This document shows positions 8,062 to 15,981 of a stretch of 64,000 nucleotides of DNA, piece by piece. A program made the position numbers and the translations under genes. Where the stretch lies: contig PLYA01000033.1 of the NCBI GenBank assembly GCA_003153315.1, positions 1 through 64,000 of the forward strand. Reading direction: 5' to 3'. Each line of letters begins with the position of its first letter. The stretch's first letter is position 1. A model generated the notes under the pieces. That model was given only the letters and a program-made list of their open reading frames with translations. It had not been told where the DNA came from and did not search any database. Origin of the DNA: Bacteroidota bacterium (GTDB taxonomy: Bacteria; Bacteroidota; Bacteroidia; B-17B0; Aurantibacillaceae).

Positions 8062-8727
8062 ATGAAAACAAGTGAAATAGATATTCAAATCAGTGACCAT
8101 ATAAGTTTAAAGGGAAATCTTAATATACCTGATAATTCAAAAGCTTTTGTTGTCTTTTCGCACGGGAGTGGTAGTAGTCGTTTCAGTTCAAGAAACAGGC
8201 ATGTAGCCGAAATATTAAATAAGCACAATATTGCTACGCTTCTTACTGATTTGCTCACTGAAGAGGAAGATAGGAATTATGAAAATCGCTTTAATATTGA
8301 TTTGCTAACTGACCGCCTTGTTATTGTTACAAATCAGGTGGTACAACTTTTAGGTATAAAGAACCTGCCTGTAGGTTATTTTGGGGCAAGTACAGGCGCA
8401 GCATCGGCACTTAAAGCTGCAGCTCGCCTTAAGGGAATTATTCAGGCCGTTGTTTCTCGTGGTGGACGACCTGATCTTGCCGGTCATTCATTACCGGAAG
8501 TAAAAGCACCCACTTTATTACTAATTGGCAGTTTGGATACAGATGTTATTACTTTAAATCAGCAAGCGTATTATAAATTAAATTGTGAAAAGGAAATACA
8601 AATTGTAAAGGGAGCAGGCCATTTATTTGAAGAGCCAGGAAAGTTAAATGAGGTGGCTAAATTGGCAACGGAATGGTTTAATAAACACCTTGTATTAAAA
8701 ACTAAACTGATAAAATTAAATGAATAA
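8062..8727 (+). CDS. Alpha/beta hydrolase (dienelactone hydrolase-like)
   Basis: A protein of 221 residues from the chosen start MKTSEIDIQ. The oxyanion region VVFSHGSGSSRFSSRN, nucleophile elbow GYFGASTGAASAL (GxSxG with Ser), Asp region LIGSLDTDV and His region GAGHLFEEPG give a complete alpha/beta-hydrolase triad. The family hydrolyses esters or lactones; the natural substrate is unknown. It overlaps the next gene by 8 bp, and the same pair (hydrolase plus phosphoribosyltransferase, sometimes fused) recurs in stress and hypoxia loci of other bacteria. A promoter with an FNR-like site lies about 58 bp upstream. Confidence 0.85.
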   Translation: MKTSEIDIQISDHISLKGNLNIPDNSKAFVVFSHGSGSSRFSSRNRHVAEILNKHNIATLLTDLLTEEEDRNYENRFNIDLLTDRLVIVTNQVVQLLGIKNLPVGYFGASTGAASALKAAARLKGIIQAVVSRGGRPDLAGHSLPEVKAPTLLLIGSLDTDVITLNQQAYYKLNCEKEIQIVKGAGHLFEEPGKLNEVAKLATEWFNKHLVLKTKLIKLNE

Positions 8728-9370
8728 CAGATTTATACGTTTTAAAGACAGGCGGGATGCAGCAATGAAATTGATCCCTTATTTGAATAAATATAAGAAT
8801 GAGCATGGTGTCGTTTTAGCGGTACCAAGAGGAGGAGTTCCGTTGGCTTATTACATTGCAAAAGAATACAATTTTCCTTTGGAATTATTAATGACAAAAA
8901 AGATAGGGCATCCGGATAACCCGGAGTTTGCCATTGGAGCGGTAAGCCTTGAAGATTATATTGTTGATGAGTATTCTAATGCGCCTCAATCTTACATTGA
9001 TAAAAGTGTAGTAACTATACGAAAGAATCTTGAAGAACAATATAAGCGGTTTATGGGTAACCACAAACCAGTTGATTTAGAAAATAAGATTGTAATTATA
9101 GTAGATGATGGGGTAGCTACAGGCAATACTATTTTGTCTTCCATTAAAATGTTAAGGAAAAGAAAACCTAAGAAGATTGTTGTAGTTGTTCCTATTGCCC
9201 CACCTCAAACCGCCGTTAAAATTAAAAAGGAAGTAGATGATTTTATTTGCTTATATATGCCTGAAGATTTTATGGGTGTTGGTTTTCACTATATGGATTT
9301 TTCCGAAGTAAGTAATGAGGAGGTTATGCGATTACTTAATGAAATTAATCGTTTTGAAAAGGCGGCATAA
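8720..9370 (+). CDS. Phosphoribosyltransferase family protein
   Basis: A 216-residue type I phosphoribosyltransferase. The PRPP-binding loop is VIIVDDGVATGNTI and the pyrophosphate loop is VLAVPRGGVPLA. The middle segment MTKKIGHPDNPEFAIGAVS is characteristic of the subgroup found next to dienelactone-hydrolase-like genes. The acceptor base or other substrate is unknown. It overlaps the hydrolase by 8 bp, indicating translational coupling. The mycobacterial relative Rv0571c belongs, as I recall, to the hypoxia (DosR) regulon, which fits the FNR-like control here. Confidence 0.88.
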   Translation: MNNRFIRFKDRRDAAMKLIPYLNKYKNEHGVVLAVPRGGVPLAYYIAKEYNFPLELLMTKKIGHPDNPEFAIGAVSLEDYIVDEYSNAPQSYIDKSVVTIRKNLEEQYKRFMGNHKPVDLENKIVIIVDDGVATGNTILSSIKMLRKRKPKKIVVVVPIAPPQTAVKIKKEVDDFICLYMPEDFMGVGFHYMDFSEVSNEEVMRLLNEINRFEKAA

Positions 9371-9526
9371 TTATTAATATTTAATATAATCACCTAAACA
9401 CTCCTTCGTGAATATCCTTCAGAATTACAAGTTCTTTAAGTACTTTTTTAATAAGTTATATTATTACGTGTATCCTGAAAACAGCAAAATGTATTTATGA
9501 CTTTGCTTAGAATCATTATGTTTCAG
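9371..9526. other. Gap after the phosphoribosyltransferase
   Basis: AT-rich sequence of 156 bp with no ORF, hairpin terminator or family-like peptide that I can see in either strand before the next regulatory site. Confidence 0.5.
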
Positions 9527-9569
9527 TGATGTATATCATTTTCTATAACTAAAAAGTATGATAGTTTCG
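9527..9569 (+). promoter_or_regulatory. FNR/CRP-type site plus -7-like element without an intact gene
   Basis: TGATGTATATCA (9527-9538) and TAGTTTCG (9562-9569, one mismatch from TAnnTTTG) are centred exactly 33 bp apart. The promoter points at a signal-peptide vestige at 9577. It therefore appears to be an orphan promoter left after gene loss. Confidence 0.55.
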
Positions 9570-9576
9570 CAACATT

Positions 9577-9630
9577 ATGAATAAAAAAATAATTCTATTC
9601 CTAATTTCAATATGTGTTGCAATTAGATAA
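9577..9630 (+). pseudogene. Orphan signal peptide (17 aa)
   Basis: MNKKIILFLISICVAIR followed by TAA is a perfect export signal with no mature protein. It starts 8 bp after the -7-like element of an FNR-like promoter. The best reading is the truncated 5' end of a lost secreted protein of the same regulon. Confidence 0.5.
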
Positions 9631-9727
9631 TCTTAGAGACTAATACTACCTACCTCACCGCAAAATTCCGCTTTTTTAAAGAAACCTCCCCATTTCCACC
9701 AAAAAACACCCTATATAAGCGCCTAAG

Positions 9728-9937
9728 GTGCATACCTTAGGGTTTAATGTGCATACCTTAGGATTTAATGTATGTACCTTAGAAATTAATGTATATACCT
9801 TAGAGTTTAATGTACCTACCTTAAAGTTTAATGTACCTACTTTAGAGTTTAAAGTGCATACCTTAGCGTTTAATGTACCTACCTTAGAACCTAATGTACC
9901 TACTTTAGAGCCTAATGTACCTACTTAAAAGCATCAT
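9728..9937. repeat. 21-bp tandem array 1 (10 units)
   Basis: About ten head-to-tail units of exactly 21 bp. Each has the pattern GTnCnTACCTTAG followed by a TTTAAT-like end, varying mainly at the second to fifth and thirteenth to sixteenth bases. The supplied ORF (VHTLGFN heptads) is only the translation of the repeat and has no start-site or family support. It lies in a 600-bp stretch without intact genes. Confidence 0.9.
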
Positions 9938-10012
9938 GTAGGGTGTTAATTGCTTCTCAAAGGCAGAAGAAACGCTACATAATGCCTGTTAATGCTTAAT
10001 TAAGGGTGTTGT

Positions 10013-10171
10013 TTAGCCCATAGCCGGAGGTGTGGTACCCGTAGTGGTAGTTGGTGTGGTTGTAGGGTGCGGAGAGGCTGATGTGCGCGAGGTATAGTTT
10101 ACAGTAGCACTCCAGGGACTTTTTAGTTTGCCGTCTTCGGGATTGCAGTGAAAAGCCTTTGAAGTGTTTTT
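10013..10171 (-). pseudogene. C-terminal fragment of an unidentified protein
   Basis: Reverse-strand frame between two stops reads KAFHCNPEDGKLKSPWSATV, then NYTSRTSASPHP and a Thr-rich tail ending TTGTTPPAMG. The composition changes abruptly from the flanks (higher GC) and there is no start codon. The Thr/Pro/Gly tail recalls the end of the protein at 35038-36012 (TGGTTGTTPATS). The DNA just before the fragment (AATATAAAAAAAC) also resembles sequence just after that gene. It is probably debris of a relative. Confidence 0.4.
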
Positions 10172-10229
10172 TTATATTTGGCGAGACAAAAATTCATAAC
10201 TAAAATAGTAATGACCGAAATAAACAACA

Positions 10230-10259
10230 AAAGCCGCTCGTAAAAAACAGAGCGGCTTT
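10230..10259 (-). terminator. Rho-independent terminator hairpin
   Basis: AAAGCCGCTC and GAGCGGCTTT form a perfect 10-bp stem around a 10-nt loop, with T-rich sequence beyond it on the reverse strand. It follows the BON-domain remnant on that strand. Confidence 0.7.
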
Positions 10260-10282
10260 AATTAGAAAAAAGCTATATTAAA

Positions 10283-10390
10283 CTAGATAGCCAAACCTTC
10301 GGTATCAACCATAATTCTGTTATCAACCGTAATAATACCGGGGGCATTCCATGCAGCATTCTCGGCATCATTTCTTTCTGTCCACAGAGA
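10283..10390 (-). pseudogene. C-terminal remnant of a BON-domain protein
   Basis: Reverse-strand WTERNDAENAAWNAPGIITV then DNRIMVDTEGLAI matches the end of the intact BON protein at 14141-14809 (WAERDDAEDAVWNAPGISSV). Only the last third of one BON domain survives. The ORF-track start upstream of this (MFLCTKDIDIHH) runs through the FNR-like site of the alcohol dehydrogenase promoter and is not credible coding sequence. It keeps its own terminator at 10230. Confidence 0.75.
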
Positions 10391-10436
10391 ATGATTTAGT
10401 TCAAAAAAAACATAAGATATCTGAGTATTTACTTGG

Positions 10437-10448
10437 TGATGAATATCA
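10437..10448 (+). promoter_or_regulatory. FNR/CRP-type site upstream of the alcohol dehydrogenase
   Basis: TGATGAATATCA fits TGAT-N4-ATCA and is centred 64 bp before the dehydrogenase ATG, as at the other regulon members (58-67 bp). The -7 element at the expected spacing (TAATTAAA, 10472-10479) is weak. Confidence 0.55.
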
Positions 10449-10506
10449 ATATCCTTAGTGCACAAAAACATTAATTAAACCTGGTATTTAAGTTTTCTTT
10501 GTTGTA

Positions 10507-11574
10507 ATGGGGAAAATGAAAGCTATGTTATTGAAAAAAGTCTGTGATATGACAACTAATGATTCTCCATTAGAATTAGTAAGCATTGCCATTCCTGTTA
10601 CAAAGGACAATGAAATTCTTATAAAAATTTCCTGCTGTGGAATTTGTCATACGGAATTAGATGAAATTGAAGGACGAGTTCGCCCTTCTATAATGCCAAT
10701 CATACCGGGGCATCAGGTAATTGGATATGTAGAAAAGAAAGGGAAGAAAGTAAGCTTATTTAAAGAAGGTGATAGAGTTGGCGTAGCATGGATATTTTCT
10801 TCTTGCGGCAAATGTGAATATTGCGTTAATGGGAAAGAAAATCTTTGCCCTGATTTTAAAGGAACCGGTAAAGACGCCAATGGCGGGTATGCAGAATACA
10901 TGACTGTTTCTGAAAACTTTGCTTATTTGATTCCTGCTGCATTGTCAGACACAGAAGCAGCTCCTTTATTATGTGCGGGTGCAATTGGGTATCGCTCGCT
11001 AATGCTTACAAATATTAAAAACGGACAGACACTGGGATTAGCCGGTTTCGGCGCATCGGGCCACTTAGTTTTGAAAACTGCCAAGTATTTATTTCCCGAT
11101 TCAAAAATTGTGGTTTTTGCAAGAAGCAGGGAAGAAAGAGATTTTGCACAATCATTAGGTGCATCATGGGTTGGTGATTTTACTGATTCCCCGTTAGATA
11201 TACCACAAGCTATAATTGATACTACACCTGTTTGGAAAACAATTGTTCATTCACTTGAAAATATTAAACCCGGTGGACGTTTGGTTATTAATGCGATAAG
11301 AAAGGAATCCATAGATAAAAGTGAGTTATTGAACATAAATTATGAGAAGCATTTATGGATGGAAAAGGAAATTAAGAGTGTAACTAACATTACACGTAGT
11401 GATGTGAAAAGTTTTTTGGAACTGGCAGTCAAAATAAATATCAAACCCGAAATAGAAATATATCCCTTTAATCAAGCCAACAACGCATTATTTGATTTAA
11501 AAAACAAACGTATTAAGGGAGCAAAGGTTTTAATGATAAATGAAATGAAGAGTGAAATACAAAATTTGCACTAA
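10507..11574 (+). CDS. Zinc-dependent alcohol dehydrogenase family protein
   Basis: A 355-residue medium-chain dehydrogenase. The catalytic zinc ligands are in SCCGICHTELDEIEG and IPGHQVIGY. The structural zinc lobe is CGKCEYCVNGKENLC, and the NAD(P)-binding motif is GLAGFGASGH. The enzyme interconverts alcohols and aldehydes, with the subgroup most like propanol-preferring AdhP/AdhA enzymes. The true start may be the second Met (MKAMLLKK, three codons in). An FNR-like site lies 64 bp upstream, which would allow fermentative alcohol/aldehyde turnover at low oxygen. It converges on the DUF445 gene. Confidence 0.9.
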   Translation: MGKMKAMLLKKVCDMTTNDSPLELVSIAIPVTKDNEILIKISCCGICHTELDEIEGRVRPSIMPIIPGHQVIGYVEKKGKKVSLFKEGDRVGVAWIFSSCGKCEYCVNGKENLCPDFKGTGKDANGGYAEYMTVSENFAYLIPAALSDTEAAPLLCAGAIGYRSLMLTNIKNGQTLGLAGFGASGHLVLKTAKYLFPDSKIVVFARSREERDFAQSLGASWVGDFTDSPLDIPQAIIDTTPVWKTIVHSLENIKPGGRLVINAIRKESIDKSELLNINYEKHLWMEKEIKSVTNITRSDVKSFLELAVKINIKPEIEIYPFNQANNALFDLKNKRIKGAKVLMINEMKSEIQNLH

Positions 11575-11643
11575 AAAAAGTTAACTATTTTAATCAAGCC
11601 AATTAGATGTACACCTTCAGAAATACCACTTTTTTTGATTTAT

Positions 11644-12933
11644 TTAATGTGAGGGAAGTAAAAGTTTCACTATTGCTAAAACCATACCAACTATACCTCC
11701 AACTATTGCTCCATTTAGCCTAATATATTGCAAATCATTGCCAACTTGTTCTTCAATTTGTGCTACCAGTTCAGTATCATCAAGTTTTGAAAGACTCTGT
11801 CGAACCATATTCCCAATTTCATGATGATATTTTGAAACCAGTTTCAAGATGGTTTCTTTCAGCCAAATATCTATTTTTTGCTGCGTGGATTTATCTTGCT
11901 GTAATTCGTCAAGATAGCCGTTCAAATAATTTATTAAGAGAACCATAAAGGATGTATCATTACTTTTTAATTCGTCTTTTACAGTAGATTTAAAGCGGGT
12001 AAGTATTCCTTGAATTAATTGCCGGGCATCAGTATTTTCTATCAATTTCTTCTTTAGATCATTAACTATATTATGTGTTTTCTCATCACCTATGGTAAGG
12101 TTATGGGCAAATTCGAGAATGGATTTATCAAATCGTTGACGTACCTGATGATTGGGGTTGTTTTTAGCCTCATTAATAAAATTATTTATTGACTCGATTA
12201 TTTTATTTACAATGGATGATTCATCTAATGCACCTACCTTTTCGGCCATCCAAAGAAATGCCCTTTTTAAAACGCCTTCACTTTTATACTCCTTAGCTTT
12301 CTCTTTTACCATGTCTAATAGTATTTGACGTGTTTGATTATCATTTATTGTCCGTTGAGCAGTTTCTAAAATCATTTCCCATAATTGATTATGATCTCCG
12401 CTCTTAACTGATTTTTCCAGCCAACGCCCCAGTGGAGTTGCCATATCAATTCCTTCTATTTGATCCTTCAATATTTTTTGAAGTAAAGAAGCCACCTCAG
12501 GTTTATCAAGACTATCGGCAAGCCTATTTAAAATATCTCTTAAAAAATCAATTGCACGGGTTTTATTTTGTGGTTCCTGTAAGACTTTTAAAATATTTTC
12601 TGCAATAGACAATCCCGATATTTTTTCTTTAATAATATCAGGAGTCAACCATTTATTTGTTATCAAATCAACAACTCCATCTGTTAATTGTTTTCTATTA
12701 TTCACGATTATGTTCGTATGTCTTCGTACAAGCGGGATTGGTATCTCATGAAACAAAGCACTTACTGCAAACCAATCTGCCAAACCACCAATGGTGCCAG
12801 CTTCAAAACCAGCTAAAACTATATACCATAATTGGCTCTTAAGTAATCCGGAATGGATTCCAATTAAGGTAATTATGAAACCAACAATTGTAATAACTAA
12901 AGAAATAAGCCCAACTCTATTTTTCTTTTTCAT
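11644..12933 (-). CDS. DUF445 domain membrane protein
   Basis: A 429-residue protein with an N-terminal double membrane span (ISLVITIVGFIITLIGIHSG, then IVLAGFEAGTIGGLADWFAV) and a C-terminal span (GAIVGGIVGMVLAIVKLLL). Between them is a long helical domain. The motif GGLADWFAVSALF and the following RHTNIIVNNR are hallmarks of DUF445 (YjiN-like) proteins, whose role is unknown. It has 46 bp to the DUF5808 gene upstream on the same strand and may be co-transcribed with it. The forward ORFs here are shadows. Confidence 0.88.
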   Translation of the reverse strand: MKKKNRVGLISLVITIVGFIITLIGIHSGLLKSQLWYIVLAGFEAGTIGGLADWFAVSALFHEIPIPLVRRHTNIIVNNRKQLTDGVVDLITNKWLTPDIIKEKISGLSIAENILKVLQEPQNKTRAIDFLRDILNRLADSLDKPEVASLLQKILKDQIEGIDMATPLGRWLEKSVKSGDHNQLWEMILETAQRTINDNQTRQILLDMVKEKAKEYKSEGVLKRAFLWMAEKVGALDESSIVNKIIESINNFINEAKNNPNHQVRQRFDKSILEFAHNLTIGDEKTHNIVNDLKKKLIENTDARQLIQGILTRFKSTVKDELKSNDTSFMVLLINYLNGYLDELQQDKSTQQKIDIWLKETILKLVSKYHHEIGNMVRQSLSKLDDTELVAQIEEQVGNDLQYIRLNGAIVGGIVGMVLAIVKLLLPSH

Positions 12934-12979
12934 TTCCTTTTTATTTATGGTTAATATAACAAGAAGAAATACCAGCTTT

Positions 12980-13240
12980 CTATGGGAGAGAAAAAGAAAT
13001 CAGGAAAACTTTAAAAGTTAGTAGTTGCGCAAAAAGGAAAGTTATTGCTATAATTCCTAAGAAAAGAAGATAGGTATATGGATTTGCAAAATTTATTGTC
13101 CAACCAAAAAAATGGAACCTTTTAGGAGAAAAAATACGCGTATCATTTTTGTTATAATAAAATATGCCATATCTCCAGTTAGAAGGATCATCATGCCATT
13201 GATCCAATGTCTCTCTGCTTGGTTTTTCTTTTCTTTTCAT
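12980..13240 (-). CDS. DUF5808-like small membrane protein
   Basis: An 86-residue protein. Residues about 14-55 carry the DUF5808 pattern, DDPSNWRYGIFYYNKNDTRI then FSPKRFHFFGWTINFANP. A single membrane span follows (YTYLLFLGIIAITFLFAQLL). The function of this domain is unknown. It sits 46 bp upstream of the DUF445 membrane protein on the same strand, so a joint membrane role is possible. The ORF track's forward ORF 12791-13021 is a shadow. Confidence 0.75.
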   Translation of the reverse strand: MKRKEKPSRETLDQWHDDPSNWRYGIFYYNKNDTRIFSPKRFHFFGWTINFANPYTYLLFLGIIAITFLFAQLLTFKVFLISFSLP

Positions 13241-13351
13241 ATTTTAAAGATAGTATTAAATCAGCTACTTGAGAATTGTTAAAGAGATTAAATGCAAGTA
13301 ACACTTTATGTAAATACAGCTCAAAATTTAAAAGGACAAACTCCAAAACGA

Positions 13352-13390
13352 AATGTAAGAAAAGCGGGCTAAACCCGCTTTTCTTACATT
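13352..13390 (-). terminator. Long perfect terminator hairpin
   Basis: AATGTAAGAAAAGCGGG and CCCGCTTTTCTTACATT form a perfect 17-bp stem with a 5-nt loop. It sits 21 bp after the stop of the CBS-domain gene on the reverse strand. The sequence would work on both strands. Confidence 0.8.
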
Positions 13391-13411
13391 TTACTAAGCA
13401 TCCGCTTTTAA

Positions 13412-13913
13412 CTACAATTCAATACTTTCTTTTTTTGCCGCTGTTGAATTATTACGTTCATAAAGTGCCGAAATTGTTCTGGCCAAATTTTCTTCATTTG
13501 AAGTAATATGACCTATATCCTCCTTCTTGGTAATTGAATTGGAAAGTATTTTATTCACGGATAATATTCCGCTTAATTTCCCTTCTTTATCTGTTACCGG
13601 TAAACGGCCCACTTTATTTTTTCTCATTTCCTGCAAAGCATGTGTAATAGTGTCTTCAGCTTTTACACTATGGATGTTTAAACTGGAAATAGCATCTTTT
13701 ATACTTAGTTCGGCAATTGGTTTTGCACTTTTAGTTGCCAAAGAAAGGCAAATATCTCTGTCTGTTACCATACCAATTACCTTGTTGTCTTTGTCAACAA
13801 CGGGTAAGACTCCATGATTTGAATCTTTCATGGTTTTTGCAACATTTTGCAATTTTGTTTCAAGAGTGCAGTGCTTTTATAGCTTCTGCAGTCATTAGAT
13901 CTTTTACTTTCAT
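13412..13913 (-). pseudogene. CBS-domain pair protein with an N-terminal frameshift
   Basis: The body (146 residues) holds two CBS domains, HGVLPVVDKDNKVIGMVTDR and VGRLPVTDKEGKLSGILSVN, which usually bind adenine nucleotides. The ORF-track start is a TTG inside the first domain. The real start is ATG at 13913, giving MKVKDLMTAEAIKA, the normal opening of this family. One extra base near 13865-13873 (GCACTGCACTC) then shifts the frame; removing a C restores AIKACTLETKLQNVAKTMK. So the gene is either broken, read from an internal start, or a sequencing error. It is divergent from the BON gene with FNR-like sites between. Confidence 0.8.
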
Positions 13914-14002
13914 AATTTAAAATTTAAGGTTTAATATTAATTTACATAACAAAGGAACTTCAACAATCAGGTTTATTAAATGAGCTTATACATAAAGCTT
14001 AT

Positions 14003-14014
14003 TGATATCCATCA
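14003..14014. promoter_or_regulatory. FNR/CRP-type site between the CBS and BON genes
   Basis: TTGATATCCATCA contains TGAT-N4-ATCA, centred 95 bp from the CBS-protein ATG. I do not find a good TAnnTTTG element 33 bp away on the CBS side, so it could serve either gene or act as a second, distal site for the BON promoter. Confidence 0.5.
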
Positions 14015-14067
14015 CTGATATGTGTATCTCATCTTTTTAAATGGTTGAAATAAATCACGCATTATTT

Positions 14068-14110
14068 TGATTTCAATCATTGAGAAAAAATAATGCCTGA
14101 TATTACTTTG
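14068..14110 (+). promoter_or_regulatory. FNR/CRP-type site plus -7-like element for the BON gene
   Basis: TGATTTCAATCA (14068-14079) and TTACTTTG (14103-14110, one mismatch from TAnnTTTG) are centred exactly 33 bp apart. The site centre is 67 bp before the BON-protein ATG. Confidence 0.65.
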
Positions 14111-14140
14111 TTATGTTATAAACCTTAAAAACAAAATAAA

Positions 14141-14809
14141 ATGAGAACAGATTTAGAAATTCAAAAGGATGTAATGGAAGAACTTAAATGGGCACCATTA
14201 TTAAAAGCAACAGAAATTGGAGTGGCAGTAAAAGATGGTGTAGTTACCCTTTCAGGAACTGTGGACTCTTATACAAAAAAAATGGAGGCTGAAAAAGCGG
14301 CCAAACGTGTGACAGGCGTAAAAGCTATTGCAGAAGAGATAGAAATAAAGTTTTTCTCTTCCAGTATAAAAAACGATACAGAGATTGCACGTACAATAGC
14401 TGATTCATTGAGATGGCACTCTTCTGTACCGGAAGACAAAATTAAAGTGAAAGTAGAAGGTGGATGGGTAACCTTGGAGGGAGAAGTAGATTGGGATTAC
14501 CAAAAGGGGGCTGCTGAAAATGCAATTATAAATCTTACAGGGGTGAAAGGGATTAATGATCTTATGACGGTTAAACCGCAGGTTGTAGCAAAGGACGTTA
14601 AACAAAAAATTGCTGCTGCTTTTCACAGAAATGCTACTATCGATTCTGAAAAAATCAATATTGAAATTGCAGGGAACAAGGCAACTTTAAAAGGGGTTGT
14701 TCGTTCTTGGGCAGAAAGAGATGATGCAGAAGATGCCGTTTGGAATGCTCCGGGTATAAGTAGTGTAGATAATCAGCTGGAAATTGAAAACGAGATTTTT
14801 GTTTATTAA
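14141..14809 (+). CDS. Triple BON-domain protein
   Basis: A 222-residue protein made of three BON domains (about residues 3-70, 78-145 and 150-218). Each shows the pattern GxVTLxGxVxSxxxKxxAExAxxxVxGV, e.g. DGVVTLSGTVDSYTKKMEAE and GWVTLEGEVDWDYQKGAAEN. No signal peptide is seen, so it should be cytoplasmic. BON proteins bind phospholipid or other surfaces and are often stress-induced; the exact role here is unknown. It has an upstream FNR-like promoter, two terminator hairpins behind it, and a dead partial paralogue at 10283. The ATG at 14141 directly precedes the first domain. Confidence 0.9.
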   Translation: MRTDLEIQKDVMEELKWAPLLKATEIGVAVKDGVVTLSGTVDSYTKKMEAEKAAKRVTGVKAIAEEIEIKFFSSSIKNDTEIARTIADSLRWHSSVPEDKIKVKVEGGWVTLEGEVDWDYQKGAAENAIINLTGVKGINDLMTVKPQVVAKDVKQKIAAAFHRNATIDSEKINIEIAGNKATLKGVVRSWAERDDAEDAVWNAPGISSVDNQLEIENEIFVY

Positions 14810-14825
14810 ATTCTTATACTTATAA

Positions 14826-14876
14826 AAAACATCCTCTTTTGAGATAAGTATCATTATCAAAAGCAGAGGATGTTTT
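14826..14876 (+). terminator. Terminator hairpin after the BON gene
   Basis: AAACATCCTCTTTT and AAAAGCAGAGGATGTTT form an interrupted stem of about 13 bp, followed by a T-rich run on the + strand, 17 bp after the stop codon. Confidence 0.6.
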
Positions 14877-14911
14877 AGTTTAGTGGCAGAGTATAAATTA
14901 TATTCTTTCGC

Positions 14912-14947
14912 AGCCGGGTGTAAAAGAATCCTCTTTTACACCCGGCT
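14912..14947. terminator. Second perfect terminator hairpin
   Basis: AGCCGGGTGTAAAAGA and TCTTTTACACCCGGCT form a perfect 16-bp stem with a 4-nt loop, followed by CGTTTTTTT. It lies between the BON and LOG genes, which converge, and may stop transcripts from both sides. Confidence 0.7.
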
Positions 14948-15040
14948 CGTTTTTTTATTATAGTGTGTGTACCATTGGAAGCTCTGGTTATTTAAAGAAT
15001 TAAAATAGCGGTATCTAAGGGTTTTAAGGATGTACAGCCG

Positions 15041-15772
15041 TTATTTCTTAAGAGCCTTTTCTTCTCCAAGAATCCAAATTGGTTTTTGTGGCGCTTTGAT
15101 ATTTGCTGATGCGTATTTCTGAATATGATTAACTGCCTCATCCATATTATCAGTAAACAAAATTAAGCCAAGGTCATCTTTATGAATTGTTTTATTTACT
15201 ACCATAGTATTAAGATGTTCAATTAAGTTTTTGTGATAATCCAATCCCATAACAACCACAGGAAAACTTTCTGTCTTCTTTGTTTGAATGAGTGTTATCG
15301 TTTCAAAGAATTCATCCAATGTTCCAAAGCCACCCGGCATAACCACAAATGCAAAAGAATATTTTCTAAGTAACTCTTTTCTTACAAAGAAATACTCAAT
15401 ATTTATAAACTTATCTAAGTAAGGATTTGCATATTGTTCTAGTGGTAAAATAATATTACAGCCAATTGAAAGCCCCCCGGCATCTTTTGCACCACGGTTA
15501 GCCGCCTCCATTATTCCGGGGCCGCCACCGGTTACAATAGTAAAACCAAGCTTTGATATTCTAAACGACACCTCTCTTGCCCGGGCATAGTATGGGTGCT
15601 CTTCGGTAAACCTTGCCGAGCCAAAAACTGTTATAGAAGGGCCTATAAAGTGCAGGGTTCTAAAACCCTTAATAAATTGGGCAACTACACCAACCGCGTA
15701 TTTTAACTCTCTCCATCTGGCTCTTGGGCCTCTTAAAAAACTTCTTTCTTCGTTAAAAAACGCTTTATTCAT
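15041..15772 (-). CDS. LOG-family protein (TIGR00730-like nucleotide hydrolase)
   Basis: A 243-residue protein with the LOG signatures GGGPGIMEAANRGA and MPGGFGTLDEFFE. The family cleaves nucleoside 5'-monophosphates to free bases and ribose 5-phosphate (cytokinin-activating enzymes in plants; general purine metabolism or stress roles in bacteria). Older annotations call it lysine decarboxylase-like, which is a misnomer. N-terminal basic residues (RSFLRGPRARWRELK) precede the fold. It converges on the BON gene and is followed upstream by a repeat array. No regulatory site was identified in front of it. Confidence 0.9.
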   Translation of the reverse strand: MNKAFFNEERSFLRGPRARWRELKYAVGVVAQFIKGFRTLHFIGPSITVFGSARFTEEHPYYARAREVSFRISKLGFTIVTGGGPGIMEAANRGAKDAGGLSIGCNIILPLEQYANPYLDKFINIEYFFVRKELLRKYSFAFVVMPGGFGTLDEFFETITLIQTKKTESFPVVVMGLDYHKNLIEHLNTMVVNKTIHKDDLGLILFTDNMDEAVNHIQKYASANIKAPQKPIWILGEEKALKK

Positions 15773-15891
15773 TTGCTTTTCTTAATTGCATAAAGGTATA
15801 AAAAGCCTGAGTTAATTGAAGGAAATTACTTTTTATCAAAATCATCAAATTAGCCCTGGTTGGTTTTTTTGGCGTTTCGGCGGGCTTTACG

Positions 15892-15975
15892 CGCTGCAAT
15901 CCTATAAGAATTAGGCGCAAATGGCAACTAATTTGCCATAAGGTTTTGAGTTTTTAAAAGAAATAAGTCTGGTTT
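15892..15975. repeat. Short 21-bp array 2a (4 units)
   Basis: Four degenerate 21-bp units, including AAATGGCAACTAATTTGCC. Units 2-4 match in order the first complete units of the array at 17507 (AAATGGCGGCTAATTTGCC). The two related arrays flank the 464-residue orphan gene. The rest of the 209-bp gap (15773-15981) shows nothing else. Confidence 0.65.
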
Positions 15976-15981
15976 TAGAAT

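Noticed and set aside
9728-9928. ORF-track protein of VHTLGFN heptads
   Set aside because: It is the translation of a 21-bp tandem array; 21 is divisible by three, so open frames arise automatically. No start context or homology.
9728-9937. CRISPR array
   Set aside because: Units are contiguous 21-bp repeats without unique spacers, and no cas gene is in the window.
10283-10471. Complete small BON-like gene as given by the ORF track
   Set aside because: Only the last 35 or so residues resemble BON; the N-terminal part runs through the promoter and FNR-like site of the dehydrogenase gene.
15800-15860. FNR-like site before the LOG gene (TTATCAAAATCATCAA)
   Set aside because: Half-sites do not fit TGAT-N4-ATCA with the four-base spacer, and no -7 element sits 33 bp away.
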